Positions 51,991-59,839 of a stretch of DNA of 64,000 bases are shown here, piece after piece. Location: assembly GCF_002025255.2 (NCBI RefSeq), contig NZ_CP054587.1, forward strand, positions 1,612,001 through 1,676,000, written 5' to 3'. Under the pieces are notes generated by a model, which worked only from the letters and a program-made list of their open reading frames with translations, was not told the origin of the DNA and made no database searches. Made by a program: the position numbers and the translations under genes. The stretch comes from Halolamina sp. CBA1230 (GTDB taxonomy: Archaea > Halobacteriota > Halobacteria > Halobacteriales > Haloferacaceae). The stretch's first letter is position 1. Every line of letters begins with the position of its first letter.

Positions 51991-52117
51991 CATCACCGCG
52001 GTGTCGCCCGCACCACCACGGTTGGCGGTCACCGTGGTGTCGCTCTCACCACCACGGTTGTCCATCACCGCGGTGTCGCGCTCACCCCCGCGGTTGACCG
52101 TCACCGCGGGGTCGCCC
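51991..52117. repeat. 36-bp tandem repeat, three copies plus a part
   Basis: tcaccg recurs at 51993, 52029, 52065 and 52101, exactly 36 bases apart. The unit is roughly tcaccgYggtgtcgc, then ctcaccaccacggttg. In either direction it reads as a 12-residue repeat because 36 is divisible by three, but neither frame belongs to an adjacent gene except the last few bases, which enter the ModE-like gene's 3-prime end. A minisatellite-like expansion. Confidence 0.85.
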
Positions 52118-52781
52118 TCGTCGCCGTCGCTTTGAACGACGCCACCACCTCGCGACCGGGTTCGAGACCGAGGCGGTCGCGGCTCTCCTCGGTCACGAGC
52201 GCGACCAACGACGCGTCGGCACCCACGTCGACCGAGACGCGGGAGACCGACTCCCCCCGATCCACCTCGACGACCTCGCCCGAGAAGCGGTTGCGCGCGC
52301 TCGTCGCGTCGCCGGTCGGCGTGTTCGCGGGGTCGTGCAGCGTCACCGCGTCGGCCCGCAGCACCACCTCGACCGCGTCGGCGTCGGGCGGGACGAGCGC
52401 GCGGACCGTCCCCGCAACGGTCTCGACGGTGCCGAGCTCGCCGGCGCGGTCGATCACGTCGCCGTCGAGCACCGTCTCGGTGGTCTCCGCGATGGCGCTG
52501 TACCCCGCGCGGAGGCGATCGAACGCCGCCAGCAGCTCGCCGGCGCGGTCGGTGAGGGTGCTCCCCCCGCCGCCGCTGCCGCCGCGCTGGCGCTCGACCA
52601 ACGAGCCGAACGCGTCCTCCAGCTCCGTGAGCCGGTCGTGCGCACGGGAGTACGACCGCCCCAACGCCGACGCCGCGGCGTTGAGCGACCCGGCCTCGTC
52701 GACCGCCCGCAGTAACTCGGCGTCGCGCTCGCCGAACGCCACCCCGTCGGCCCGGAGCGTGGCGTCGAACCCTGCGTCCAT
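52101..52781 (-). CDS. ModE-like regulator with TOBE domain
   Basis: A 226-residue protein. Residues 1-110 are a ModE winged helix (LLRAVDEAGSLNAAASALGRSYSRAHDRLTELEDAFG) and residues about 155-220 a TOBE ligand-binding domain (ARNRFSGEVVEVDRGESVSRVSVDVGADASLVALVTEES). ModE senses molybdate; substrate specificity here is not visible. Its C-terminus reaches into the 36-bp repeat. It diverges from the metal exporter operon and may regulate it. Confidence 0.85.
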   Translation of the reverse strand: MDAGFDATLRADGVAFGERDAELLRAVDEAGSLNAAASALGRSYSRAHDRLTELEDAFGSLVERQRGGSGGGGSTLTDRAGELLAAFDRLRAGYSAIAETTETVLDGDVIDRAGELGTVETVAGTVRALVPPDADAVEVVLRADAVTLHDPANTPTGDATSARNRFSGEVVEVDRGESVSRVSVDVGADASLVALVTEESRDRLGLEPGREVVASFKATATRATPR

Positions 52782-52905
52782 ACCGCCTCTCGGGCGGCGT
52801 GGGGCAAAACGGTTCCCCACCGCGCGAGGTTTTGATGCGTCTAAAAATAGAGTGAGAGGGTAATAACTATGTAGTTGGACGGCCCACGGTACGACAAGAA
52901 GACCC

Positions 52906-52968
52906 ATGTTCGACACAGACACTGGGCCGCCGTCACGGGCGGTCCGAACCGGGGGTGGTGATCCGTGA
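52906..52968 (+). CDS. 20-residue upstream micro-ORF
   Basis: ATG at 52906 opens MFDTDTGPPSRAVRTGGGDP and stops with the TGA at 52966-52968, which overlaps the GTG start of the metal exporter gene as GTGA. The overlap would couple translation of the two. A TATA-like taataactat lies about 40 bases upstream. It may be a leader peptide or a chance frame. Confidence 0.4.
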   Translation: MFDTDTGPPSRAVRTGGGDP

Positions 52969-54236
52969 TACCGCTCCAGGTGCCGCCCGACCTGTTCGGT
53001 CCCGTCGTCCGCGAGGCGCTCAACATCCTGATCGGCTCCTGGCGCGAGGGGTTCGTGCAGGTCTCCGGCTTCGTCGGCGCGACCATCCTGCTGTTCAGCC
53101 TCGTGCAGTACCGCTTCGACGGGAAGCTGACCGAACTGCTGCAGGAACACGAGCGCGCCCAGCCGCTGGTCGGCGGGCTGCTCGGGCTGACGCCGGGCTG
53201 TGGCGGCGCGATCATCGCGATGCCGCTGTACATCCGCGGCACCGTCAGCTTCGGCACCGTCGTCGCCGCGCTGGGGGCGACCGCGGGCGACTCCGCGTTC
53301 ATCATCCTCGCGCTCGCGCCCGAGGCGGCGATCTACGCCTACGGGCTCGCCTTCATCGCCTCGGTGCTGTTCGGCTACGCGATCGATCTCTGGGGGCTCG
53401 GCGTCGGCCGCGTCGACCGCGCGGTCGAGCGCGTGAGCCGGCCGGTCACCGACGGCGGTTTCGCGACCACCAGCGTCGCCGACGGTGGCCCGAGCGTCCC
53501 CGAGTACGAGCGGCCCGACCACGATCACGGTGACGGCGGCCGCCTACCGGGCTACCTGCCCGACTCCGCGCTGCTCGAGCGGATCAGCCACGGGATCCAC
53601 GTCCTCTGGTGGGTCGTCCTCGCGGGCGCGCTGGTCGCCGGCACGATGTACCTCGCCAAGGGCGCCGTGGAGCCGGCGTGGGCGGTCGGATTCAGCTACG
53701 ACGGCCTGTTCACCATCGCCGGCCTGCTGGGCACCACGCTGTCGTTCTACCTCTACTTCGTGGGGCGACACTACATCGGCGAGGGCGACACGGGCCGGCT
53801 CCGGGACACGTTCGCCAGTCTGTACAAGACGTTCCAGCACGCCGCGATGGAGACCGCGATGGTGACCGTCTGGGTGATCGCGGGCTACCTGCTGTACGAG
53901 TACGGGATGGCGATCTTCGCGTTCGACATCCAGTCGCTCGCGAGCTCCGCGGGCGTGATGACGCCGATCTTCGGCGCGCTGCTCGGGCTGATCCCCGGCT
54001 GTGCCGCCCACATCGTGTTCGCCCAGCTGTACGCGATCGAGGAGGCGGTGCCGTTCTCGGCGCTCGCGGCCAACGCGGTCAGCCAGGACGGCGATGCGCT
54101 GTTCCCGCTGATGGCGATCGACCTGAAAGCCGCCATCATCGCCACCATCTACACCACGGTGCCGGCGGTGTTGATCGGCGTCGGCCTCCACTACTTCTGG
54201 CCGTACGCGCAGTACGGCTTCGGGGTGGTGGGCTGA
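52965..54236 (+). CDS. putative manganese/heavy-metal exporter (ArsP_2/PF11449 type)
   Basis: A 423-residue protein with about ten membrane helices in two related halves. Each half has a signature: GLLGLTPGCGGAIIAMPLYIRG near residue 70 (core TPGCGGA) and GLIPGCAAHIVFAQLYA near 340. The halves are joined by a His/Asp-rich cytoplasmic loop (ERPDHDHGDGGR) that could bind metal. This matches proteins annotated as putative manganese transporters. It starts with GTG and is followed directly by uspA, with the ATG abutting. Confidence 0.85.
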   Translation: MIPLQVPPDLFGPVVREALNILIGSWREGFVQVSGFVGATILLFSLVQYRFDGKLTELLQEHERAQPLVGGLLGLTPGCGGAIIAMPLYIRGTVSFGTVVAALGATAGDSAFIILALAPEAAIYAYGLAFIASVLFGYAIDLWGLGVGRVDRAVERVSRPVTDGGFATTSVADGGPSVPEYERPDHDHGDGGRLPGYLPDSALLERISHGIHVLWWVVLAGALVAGTMYLAKGAVEPAWAVGFSYDGLFTIAGLLGTTLSFYLYFVGRHYIGEGDTGRLRDTFASLYKTFQHAAMETAMVTVWVIAGYLLYEYGMAIFAFDIQSLASSAGVMTPIFGALLGLIPGCAAHIVFAQLYAIEEAVPFSALAANAVSQDGDALFPLMAIDLKAAIIATIYTTVPAVLIGVGLHYFWPYAQYGFGVVG

Positions 54237-54674
54237 ATGTACGAGCGGCTGCTCGTCCCGTTCGACGGCAGCGAGCACGCGACCGCGGCGCTCGAACACG
54301 CCCTCGAACTGGCGGCGACTCACGACGCCACGGTCCACGCGCTCTACGTCGTCGACACGACGACCAGCCCGCTCGTGGTCTCGAAGGACGACGTCCGGGA
54401 CGCGCTGCGCGAGGTCGGCGAGGACGCCGCCGGCAAGGCGTTCGCCGAGGCGGAGGCGCTCGCCGAGGAGTACGGCGTCGATCTGGCGACGGAGCTCCGG
54501 GAGGGCGATCCCGAGGACCAGATCCTCGCCACGATCACCGACCTCGACGTCGATCTGGTCGTGATGGGAACCCACGGCCACGAGGGGATCTCGCGCCTAC
54601 TGGGCAGCGTCACCGAGCGCGTTATCCGGGAGTCGCCGGTACCGGTGCTGACGGTGCGCGACGAGGGGGAGTAA
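54237..54674 (+). CDS. universal stress protein
   Basis: A 145-residue UspA-fold protein. It begins MYERLLVPFDGSEHATAALEHAL and has the ATP-binding loop GTHGHEGISRLLGSVTERVI (G-x2-G-x9-GS). It directly follows the metal exporter gene without a gap, so the pair forms an operon. Function in the family is regulatory or protective; the specific role is unknown. Confidence 0.93.
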   Translation: MYERLLVPFDGSEHATAALEHALELAATHDATVHALYVVDTTTSPLVVSKDDVRDALREVGEDAAGKAFAEAEALAEEYGVDLATELREGDPEDQILATITDLDVDLVVMGTHGHEGISRLLGSVTERVIRESPVPVLTVRDEGE

Positions 54675-54697
54675 GCGGTGTTCTGCGCTACCGAAAG

Positions 54698-54820
54698 CTA
54701 CTCGATCAGCACAGTTTCACCGCAAGTAGGGCAGGTAGGCTCCTTTTCTCCGTTTTCGAGGTCGGACTGTTGTCCAGTCCATCCACAGACTGGACACTGT
54801 ACTGGGTTAGGTCCAGGCAC
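54698..54820 (-). CDS. short zinc-ribbon protein, possibly 5-prime truncated
   Basis: From a GTG at 54820 the frame encodes 40 residues: VPGPNPVQCPVCGWTGQQSD, continuing to CPTCGETVLIE. Two CPxC pairs make a zinc ribbon. Upstream the frame stays open through WLGKAGCPCP to an in-frame TGA near 54888 with no ATG, so it may be the surviving 3-prime part of a longer gene. It converges on uspA. Confidence 0.5.
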   Translation of the reverse strand: MPGPNPVQCPVCGWTGQQSDLENGEKEPTCPTCGETVLIE

Positions 54821-55046
54821 AGGACATGGACACCCCGCTTTGCCAAGCCAAAAGGCGTGGCGTCTGCAGGAGTCGAAGACCGATCAACGAGCGAGTATGG
54901 GAACTGTTCGGTGCTGTAGTCGAGGTAGTTGTTGCTCGGACTGTGTGTAGGTAAGCGATGACTCCTCCGGTCGTTCGTCCACGAACCCCCGTGGTACCAC
55001 GACCCGCGCAAGCGTTATCCCCGAATGGGCTGTACGTTTGTTTGCA

Positions 55047-55241
55047 ATGGCAAACGGTACGGTTGATTTCTTCAACGACACGGGCGGCTACGGTTTCATC
55101 ACGACTGAGGACGCGGACGACGACGTGTTCTTCCACATGGAAGACATCGGCGGCGCCGACCTCGAAGAGGGTGAAGAGGTAGAATTCGACATCGAACAGG
55201 CCGACAAGGGCCCCCGCGCGACGAACCTCGTCCGCAACTAA
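55047..55241 (+). CDS. cspA: cold shock protein (CspA family)
   Basis: A 64-residue OB-fold protein with RNP-like motifs in GTVDFFNDTGGYGFITTED and DVFFHMEDI, ending GPRATNLVRN. It binds single-stranded RNA or DNA and melts structure. The ATG at 55047 is preceded about 32 bases upstream by TATA-like gttatcc (55013-55019), consistent with a near-leaderless transcript. Confidence 0.95.
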   Translation: MANGTVDFFNDTGGYGFITTEDADDDVFFHMEDIGGADLEEGEEVEFDIEQADKGPRATNLVRN

Positions 55242-55407
55242 CGGTTTCTCAGTCGCCTCACGGCGACGGTCCGTTCTCACTTCGACCAGCGATAGCGTCG
55301 GCCCGGTTTCGGCGTTCGGTACTGTCACCCCCAGTTTATCGACGGATTAGTACCAGTATCCGACACACAGCCGGAGGCTTTACTCCCCACCGAACGCAGG
55401 CTCACCC

Positions 55408-56256
55408 GTGAGCGAGAACGCGTTCGCAGCGCTGGGCAACGAACACCGGATCGATATCCTGCGGACGCTCGTCGTCGCCGTCGAGAACGAAGAGTCGGGG
55501 GTTCCGTTCACCGAACTCTACGATCGGACCGACATCGACAGCAGCTCGCAGTTCTCCTACCACCTCGATCGGTTGAGGAACGAGTTCGTCCGCGAGGTCG
55601 ACGGCGAGTACCGTCCCACGAGCGCGGGCGAACGGGTCGTTCGAGCGATCCGCGCGGGGATGTACACCGAAACCCCGTCGTTCGATCCCGTGACCGTCGA
55701 CGGACTGTGTCCGGCGTGTGAATCGACGACGCTCCGGGCGGCGTACACCGATCCCCACCTCCAGGTCGCGTGCAGCGACTGCGGGGCGACCGTCGTGACC
55801 TACGATCTCTCGCCCGCCGAAGCCGAGGGGCGGACCGAGATCGAGACGCTGCGAGCGTGCAACCGTCGGGCGCTTCGGGAGTACCGTACCGCGATCGCCG
55901 GCTCCTGTCCGACCTGCAACGGGCTGACGACGGTGGCGATCGAGGCGGGGCCCGACGACGGCTACGCCTGCGTCGCGACGTGTTCCCAGTGTGATCTCCG
56001 GCTGTTCGCGCCGGTCGAACTGCCGCTGTTCGGCCACCCGGCGGTCGTCTCGTTCTACTGGGAACACGGCGTCGACGTGACCGAACTGCCGCTCTGGCGG
56101 CTCCCGGAGTTCATCGGCGACGCCGAGTGTCATGTCTGCGACGACGATCCGCTCGCACTCGATATCACACTCCACCACGCCGATACGTCGCTGACCGCAC
56201 GGATCGACGCCGATGGCACTGTCTCGGTCGACGACCGCTCGCTCAAGAACACTTGA
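55408..56256 (+). CDS. ArsR-like winged-helix regulator with zinc-ribbon region
   Basis: A 282-residue protein from a GTG start. The N-terminus is a winged helix (AFAALGNEHRIDILRTLVVAVE; SQFSYHLDRLRNEFV). The middle has several CxxC pairs (LCPACE, CSDCG, CPTCN, CSQCD, CHVCD) forming ribbon-like zinc sites. This layout is a common haloarchaeal regulator type (DUF7351-like). It lies 66 bases before the micro-ORF and ABC operon on the same strand and may control it. Confidence 0.82.
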   Translation: MSENAFAALGNEHRIDILRTLVVAVENEESGVPFTELYDRTDIDSSSQFSYHLDRLRNEFVREVDGEYRPTSAGERVVRAIRAGMYTETPSFDPVTVDGLCPACESTTLRAAYTDPHLQVACSDCGATVVTYDLSPAEAEGRTEIETLRACNRRALREYRTAIAGSCPTCNGLTTVAIEAGPDDGYACVATCSQCDLRLFAPVELPLFGHPAVVSFYWEHGVDVTELPLWRLPEFIGDAECHVCDDDPLALDITLHHADTSLTARIDADGTVSVDDRSLKNT

Positions 56257-56290
56257 GTAACGCGGCTGTCAAAACATCAAATTATTGATA

Positions 56291-56297
56291 AACTATA
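56291..56297 (+). promoter_or_regulatory. TATA box of the micro-ORF / ABC operon
   Basis: The sequence aactata lies about 26-32 bases before the ATG at 56323. This spacing predicts transcription starting at or within a few bases of that ATG, that is, at the micro-ORF, not at the ABC gene's ATG 50 bases later. Confidence 0.55.
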
Positions 56298-56322
56298 ACC
56301 GCCAGGGGCGCCAGCGCCGGGT

Positions 56323-56373
56323 ATGGAGCGACCAGACACGGCGGAGCGGTCGAGCGAACGGGGTGAGCGGTGA
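56323..56373 (+). CDS. 16-residue leaderless micro-ORF upstream of ABC operon
   Basis: ATG 56323 encodes MERPDTAERSSERGER and stops at TGA 56371-56373, overlapping the ABC ATPase ATG as TGATG. With the TATA box at the leaderless spacing, this is the first start codon on the transcript. It could feed ribosomes to the downstream gene by termination-reinitiation. Confidence 0.45.
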   Translation: MERPDTAERSSERGER

Positions 56374-57290
56374 TGGCGGCGGTCGAAACGCGAGGACTGA
56401 CCAAGCGCTACGGGGCGGACGTCTACGCCGTCGACGATCTGGATCTGACCGTGGAGACGGGCGAGGTGTTCGGGTTCCTCGGTCCCAACGGCGCGGGGAA
56501 GTCGACGACCATCGACGTGCTGCTGGACTACGTCCGGCCGACCGCCGGGACGGCGACGGTACTGGGCTACGACGCGCAGTCCGAGGCCGGCGCGGTCCAC
56601 GAGCGGGTGGGTGTGCTTCCCGACGGGTACAGCCTCTACGACCGCCTCTCCGGGCGGGAGCATCTGGTGTACGCGATCGACCTCAAGGACGCCGACGACG
56701 ACCCGGACGAACTGCTCCGGCGTGTGGGGTTGGACGAGACAGCCGGACAGCGGCGGGCAGGCGCCTACTCGAAGGGGATGCGCCAGCGCCTCGCGCTCGG
56801 GATCGCGCTCGTGGGTGACCCGGAACTGCTGATCCTCGACGAGCCCTCGTCCGGGCTGGATCCCGACGGCATCCGTGATATCAGGGAGATCACGCGGGAC
56901 CACGCCGAGTCGGGCGGCACGGTGTTCTTCTCGAGCCACGTGCTGAGTCAGGTCGAGGCGGTCTGTGACCGAGTAGGGATCCTCAATCGCGGGCGGCTGG
57001 TCGCGACCGACACGATCGACGGGTTGCGGGAGACCCTCGGCACCGGTGCGACGCTCAGCGTCACCGTCGACGCGCCGCCGACGGATCTCGACGTGGGCGC
57101 GATCGAAGGGGTCTCCGCGGTGACCATCGAGGGGAACACGATTACCGCGACCTGCACCGACCCGACGGCCAAACTCCGGGTGCTCGACGCGGTTCGCGAC
57201 AGTGACGCCGAACTGCTCGATTTCGAGGCCCGCGAGGCGTCGCTCGAGGATCTGTTCCGGGCGTACGTCCACCCGGAGGTGGATCAATGA
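56373..57290 (+). CDS. ABC-2 type transporter ATP-binding protein
   Basis: A 305-residue ATPase. Walker A is FLGPNGAGKSTTIDVL, the signature-like region is YSKGMRQRLALGIALVG, Walker B LLILDEPSSGLDPDGI and the His switch FFSSHVLSQVE. A C-terminal DUF4162-like domain follows (about 225-305). It pairs with the overlapping permease gene. The cargo (drug, polysaccharide or peptide) is unknown. ATG 56373 is taken instead of the GTG three bases before it. Confidence 0.94.
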   Translation: MAAVETRGLTKRYGADVYAVDDLDLTVETGEVFGFLGPNGAGKSTTIDVLLDYVRPTAGTATVLGYDAQSEAGAVHERVGVLPDGYSLYDRLSGREHLVYAIDLKDADDDPDELLRRVGLDETAGQRRAGAYSKGMRQRLALGIALVGDPELLILDEPSSGLDPDGIRDIREITRDHAESGGTVFFSSHVLSQVEAVCDRVGILNRGRLVATDTIDGLRETLGTGATLSVTVDAPPTDLDVGAIEGVSAVTIEGNTITATCTDPTAKLRVLDAVRDSDAELLDFEAREASLEDLFRAYVHPEVDQ

Positions 57291-58123
57291 ACGCGCTCGT
57301 GATCGCTCGGAAGGAGTTCGACGACGCACTGCGCTCGCGGCTGCTCTGGGCGCTCGTCGGGTTCGTCGCGCTGTTCGCCGCCGGGACGATGGGGGTGCCG
57401 CTGCTGGTGCCGGCGCTGGATTCCGACCCGTTGCAGGGACTCGGTGCCGCCAGCGAGTTCGCCGCGATTCTCGTGCCGATCGTCGCACTGGTCGCCGCCT
57501 ACCTCGCGCTCGCCGGCGAGCGGGAGTCGGGCAGCCTCCGGATCCTGTTGGGGCTGGAACCGGATCGGCGGACGATCGTCCTCGGGAAGTTCCTCGGCCG
57601 AGGGGCCGTCGTCGCGCTGGGCGTCGGCACCGGGTTTCTGCTTGCCGGTGCCGTCGGCTGGGCGCTGTACGGCGGCCTCCCGTTGGTCGCGTTCCTCGCG
57701 GTGACGGTACTGACGGCCGGCCTCGGCGTCGCCTTCGTCGGCATCGCGGTCGGGATCTCGGCGGCGACGCCGACGCGGTCCCGGGCGATGACCGTCGGGA
57801 TCGCCGCGTATCTCGGCCTGACGCTGCTCTGGGATCTGCTGCCGCAGGGGATCCACCTCGCGATCGTCGGCTCGCCTCCGGGTGTGTCGGTGCCAGGGTG
57901 GTTCGTGTTCCTACAGGGGCTCAGCCCGTCGGGCGCTTACAGCGCGCTCGTGATGGCAGCCATCTCCGTGACGAGCGGGGAGTACCCGGGGATCGCCGCG
58001 AACGTCGCACCGCCCGCCCCAGTGTACGTCGAGTGGTGGGTGTTCGCCGCGATCCTGCTCGTGTGGACAGTCGTGCCGTTGCTGGTCGGCGGTGCACTGT
58101 TCGTTCGGACGGACCTGAACTGA
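57287..58123 (+). CDS. ABC-2 type transporter permease
   Basis: A 278-residue permease with six membrane helices. It begins MNALVIARKEFDDALRSRLLWALV, the usual N-terminal coupling helix. The cytoplasmic motif ERESGSLRILLGLEPDRRTIVLGKFLGR fits the ABC-2 family (NosY-like), here given by its core ERESGSLRILL. It overlaps the ATPase gene by four bases (ATGA). Together they form a simple two-gene exporter. Confidence 0.92.
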   Translation: MNALVIARKEFDDALRSRLLWALVGFVALFAAGTMGVPLLVPALDSDPLQGLGAASEFAAILVPIVALVAAYLALAGERESGSLRILLGLEPDRRTIVLGKFLGRGAVVALGVGTGFLLAGAVGWALYGGLPLVAFLAVTVLTAGLGVAFVGIAVGISAATPTRSRAMTVGIAAYLGLTLLWDLLPQGIHLAIVGSPPGVSVPGWFVFLQGLSPSGAYSALVMAAISVTSGEYPGIAANVAPPAPVYVEWWVFAAILLVWTVVPLLVGGALFVRTDLN

Positions 58124-58149
58124 TGAGAGAGCGACGGCCGAAAACCGAC

Positions 58150-58563
58150 TCAGGTACCGGCAGCCGACCGGGATCGCCCGCGGCGTCGGGCCAGCCACCC
58201 GCCGACGTGAGCGCCAAGCGCGCCCAGCAGGATCGAGAGCGCCAGTCCGAACACCGCGAAGGCGACGCTCCCGACGGCGGCGGCGACGAGAAACCACGTC
58301 GGTCCGGTCAGTTCGGGCACCAGCATGACCATCTCCGCGACGATCCAGAAAACCGCCAGCCCGCCGACGAAGCCGGTCCGGACGCCGACGCGGTCGGCGT
58401 TACCGGTCAGGTAGCCGGCGATCAGTCCCGCGATCACGACGGGCCAGAGCGACATCGTCGAGTCGGACTGCAAGTAGCTCACGATCGAGAACGGGATCGA
58501 GACGCCGCCGAGGAACAGCGGAACGCGCCAGTCCGAGGGGACAGAGGGGAGTGCGGGGGACAC
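58150..58563 (-). CDS. DUF5518-like membrane protein
   Basis: A 137-residue protein with four hydrophobic helices (about 13-28, 35-53, 60-80 and 90-118) and a basic tail, ARRRGRSRSAAG. The pattern fits the haloarchaeal DUF5518 family (SIPFSIVSYLQS; IAGLIAGYLTG). GTG 58563 was taken as start; an ATG at 58602 is possible. Function unknown. It converges on the ABC permease. Confidence 0.65.
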   Translation of the reverse strand: MSPALPSVPSDWRVPLFLGGVSIPFSIVSYLQSDSTMSLWPVVIAGLIAGYLTGNADRVGVRTGFVGGLAVFWIVAEMVMLVPELTGPTWFLVAAAVGSVAFAVFGLALSILLGALGAHVGGWLARRRGRSRSAAGT

Positions 58564-58624
58564 AGCGGCCGTTCGTGTCGGAGAACGATAACTCTCCTGC
58601 AACGGTTCACGCCCGGAGACCGAC

Positions 58625-59278
58625 TCAACAGAGGTCGACGAAGTTCTTCAGGATCGTGAGCCCGGTTTCGCCGCTCTTCTCGGGGTGGAACTGCGTGCCG
58701 AACACCGTGCCGTCGTCGTTGGCGACGATCGCCGGGAACGTCACGTCGTAGGCGGTCTCGGCGACGATCGCGTGGTCGTCCTCCGGGTCCGCGTAGTAAG
58801 AGTGGACGAAGTAGGCGTAGTCGCCGTCGACGGCGCCGCCGCGGCCGCCCTCGACGCCGGTGACGAGCGGGTGGTCGCGCACCACGTCGAGCTCGTTCCA
58901 GCCCATGTGGGGCACCTTCTGGTCGCCGCGGAAGCGGACGTTGGTTCCCGGAACGAGCCCCAGCCCCTCGACGGCGCCCTGCCCCTCGTGGTCGGCCTCC
59001 TCGCTCTCGGAGAGCAGCATCTGCATCCCGAGACAGATGCCGAACAGGGGGCGGTCAGAGGCCGCGACGTCCGCGAGCGCGTCGCGGTACGGGTCGGCGT
59101 TCTCCATCCCCTCGCGGAACGCGCCGACGCCAGGCAGCACCACGCCGTCGGCGTCGTCGAACCGTTCGGGGTCGTCCGAGATCGTCACCGACGCGCCTGC
59201 CCGCTCCAGCCCCTTCGTGACGCTGCGGAGGTTGCCGAGCCCGTAGTCGACGACGACCACGTCGGCGTGGGTGTCCAT
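58625..59278 (-). CDS. hisH: imidazole glycerol phosphate synthase, glutamine amidotransferase subunit
   Basis: A 217-residue class I amidotransferase that supplies ammonia to HisF in histidine synthesis. The N-terminus is VVVVDYGLGNLRSVTKGLERAG, the nucleophile Cys82 is in FGICLGMQMLLSES, and the His/Glu pair is in GTQFHPEKSGETG. HisF is not in the window. The ATG at 59278 starts the canonical sequence. The gene stands alone. Confidence 0.95.
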   Translation of the reverse strand: MDTHADVVVVDYGLGNLRSVTKGLERAGASVTISDDPERFDDADGVVLPGVGAFREGMENADPYRDALADVAASDRPLFGICLGMQMLLSESEEADHEGQGAVEGLGLVPGTNVRFRGDQKVPHMGWNELDVVRDHPLVTGVEGGRGGAVDGDYAYFVHSYYADPEDDHAIVAETAYDVTFPAIVANDDGTVFGTQFHPEKSGETGLTILKNFVDLC

Positions 59279-59365
59279 ACGCGAGCCTGCGGTTCCGGCG
59301 CTCAAGTGACTTTCCGTCGCGGCGACGCGGAACCCTCAAGTCGCCGATGAGTGAACGTCGGGAGG

Positions 59366-59779
59366 ATGGAGCCGCGAACGCTCGGCCTGCTCGGCCTGAT
59401 CGGCGCTCTCGTCGGCTTTCGACTGCTCGATCGCCGACTGGACGAGCGGCCGTCGGGGCTGCTGACTCTCGGTGTCGCCGTCGTCGGCGGGGCGCTCCTG
59501 CTCACGTTCGCTCCCGACGCGCTGAACGCCGAACTAGCCGTCTCGGTGCTGCTGCTCGGCCTGCTCGGGGCCGCACAGGTCGTCGGGAGCGACGTCTCGG
59601 TGCCGACACGGGCGTTCGGCGCGCTCGCCGTGGCGGTCGCCGCCGGCATGGCCGTCCTCGATCTGACGCTGTTCGACAGCGGGCGCTCGCTGATCGGCGC
59701 CACCCTGATCGGCCTGCTGGGGCTGTGCTGTCTGGGCTGGCCGGGTGCCGTCGAGCGTGTGGGCGGGACCGACGAGTAG
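59366..59779 (+). CDS. multi-span membrane protein of unknown function
   Basis: A 137-residue protein with about five hydrophobic helices and few charged loops (RLLDRRLDERPSG after the first). The start ATG 59366 is preceded by gggagg, an unusually good Shine-Dalgarno-like sequence for this genome. A longer in-frame start at 59351 exists. Divergent from hisH; function unknown. Confidence 0.6.
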   Translation: MEPRTLGLLGLIGALVGFRLLDRRLDERPSGLLTLGVAVVGGALLLTFAPDALNAELAVSVLLLGLLGAAQVVGSDVSVPTRAFGALAVAVAAGMAVLDLTLFDSGRSLIGATLIGLLGLCCLGWPGAVERVGGTDE

Positions 59780-59839
59780 CATTTGATAGTGTCACAGACT
59801 CGCACAACAGTCAGGGGCCCGCCGCTCCGACCCCGAGCC

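Noticed and set aside
51640-52104. Frame with 12-residue repeats NRGGERDTAV / NRGGESDTTV
   Set aside because: It is the 36-bp tandem repeat read in a frame not joined to either neighbour; opposite frames are equally open.
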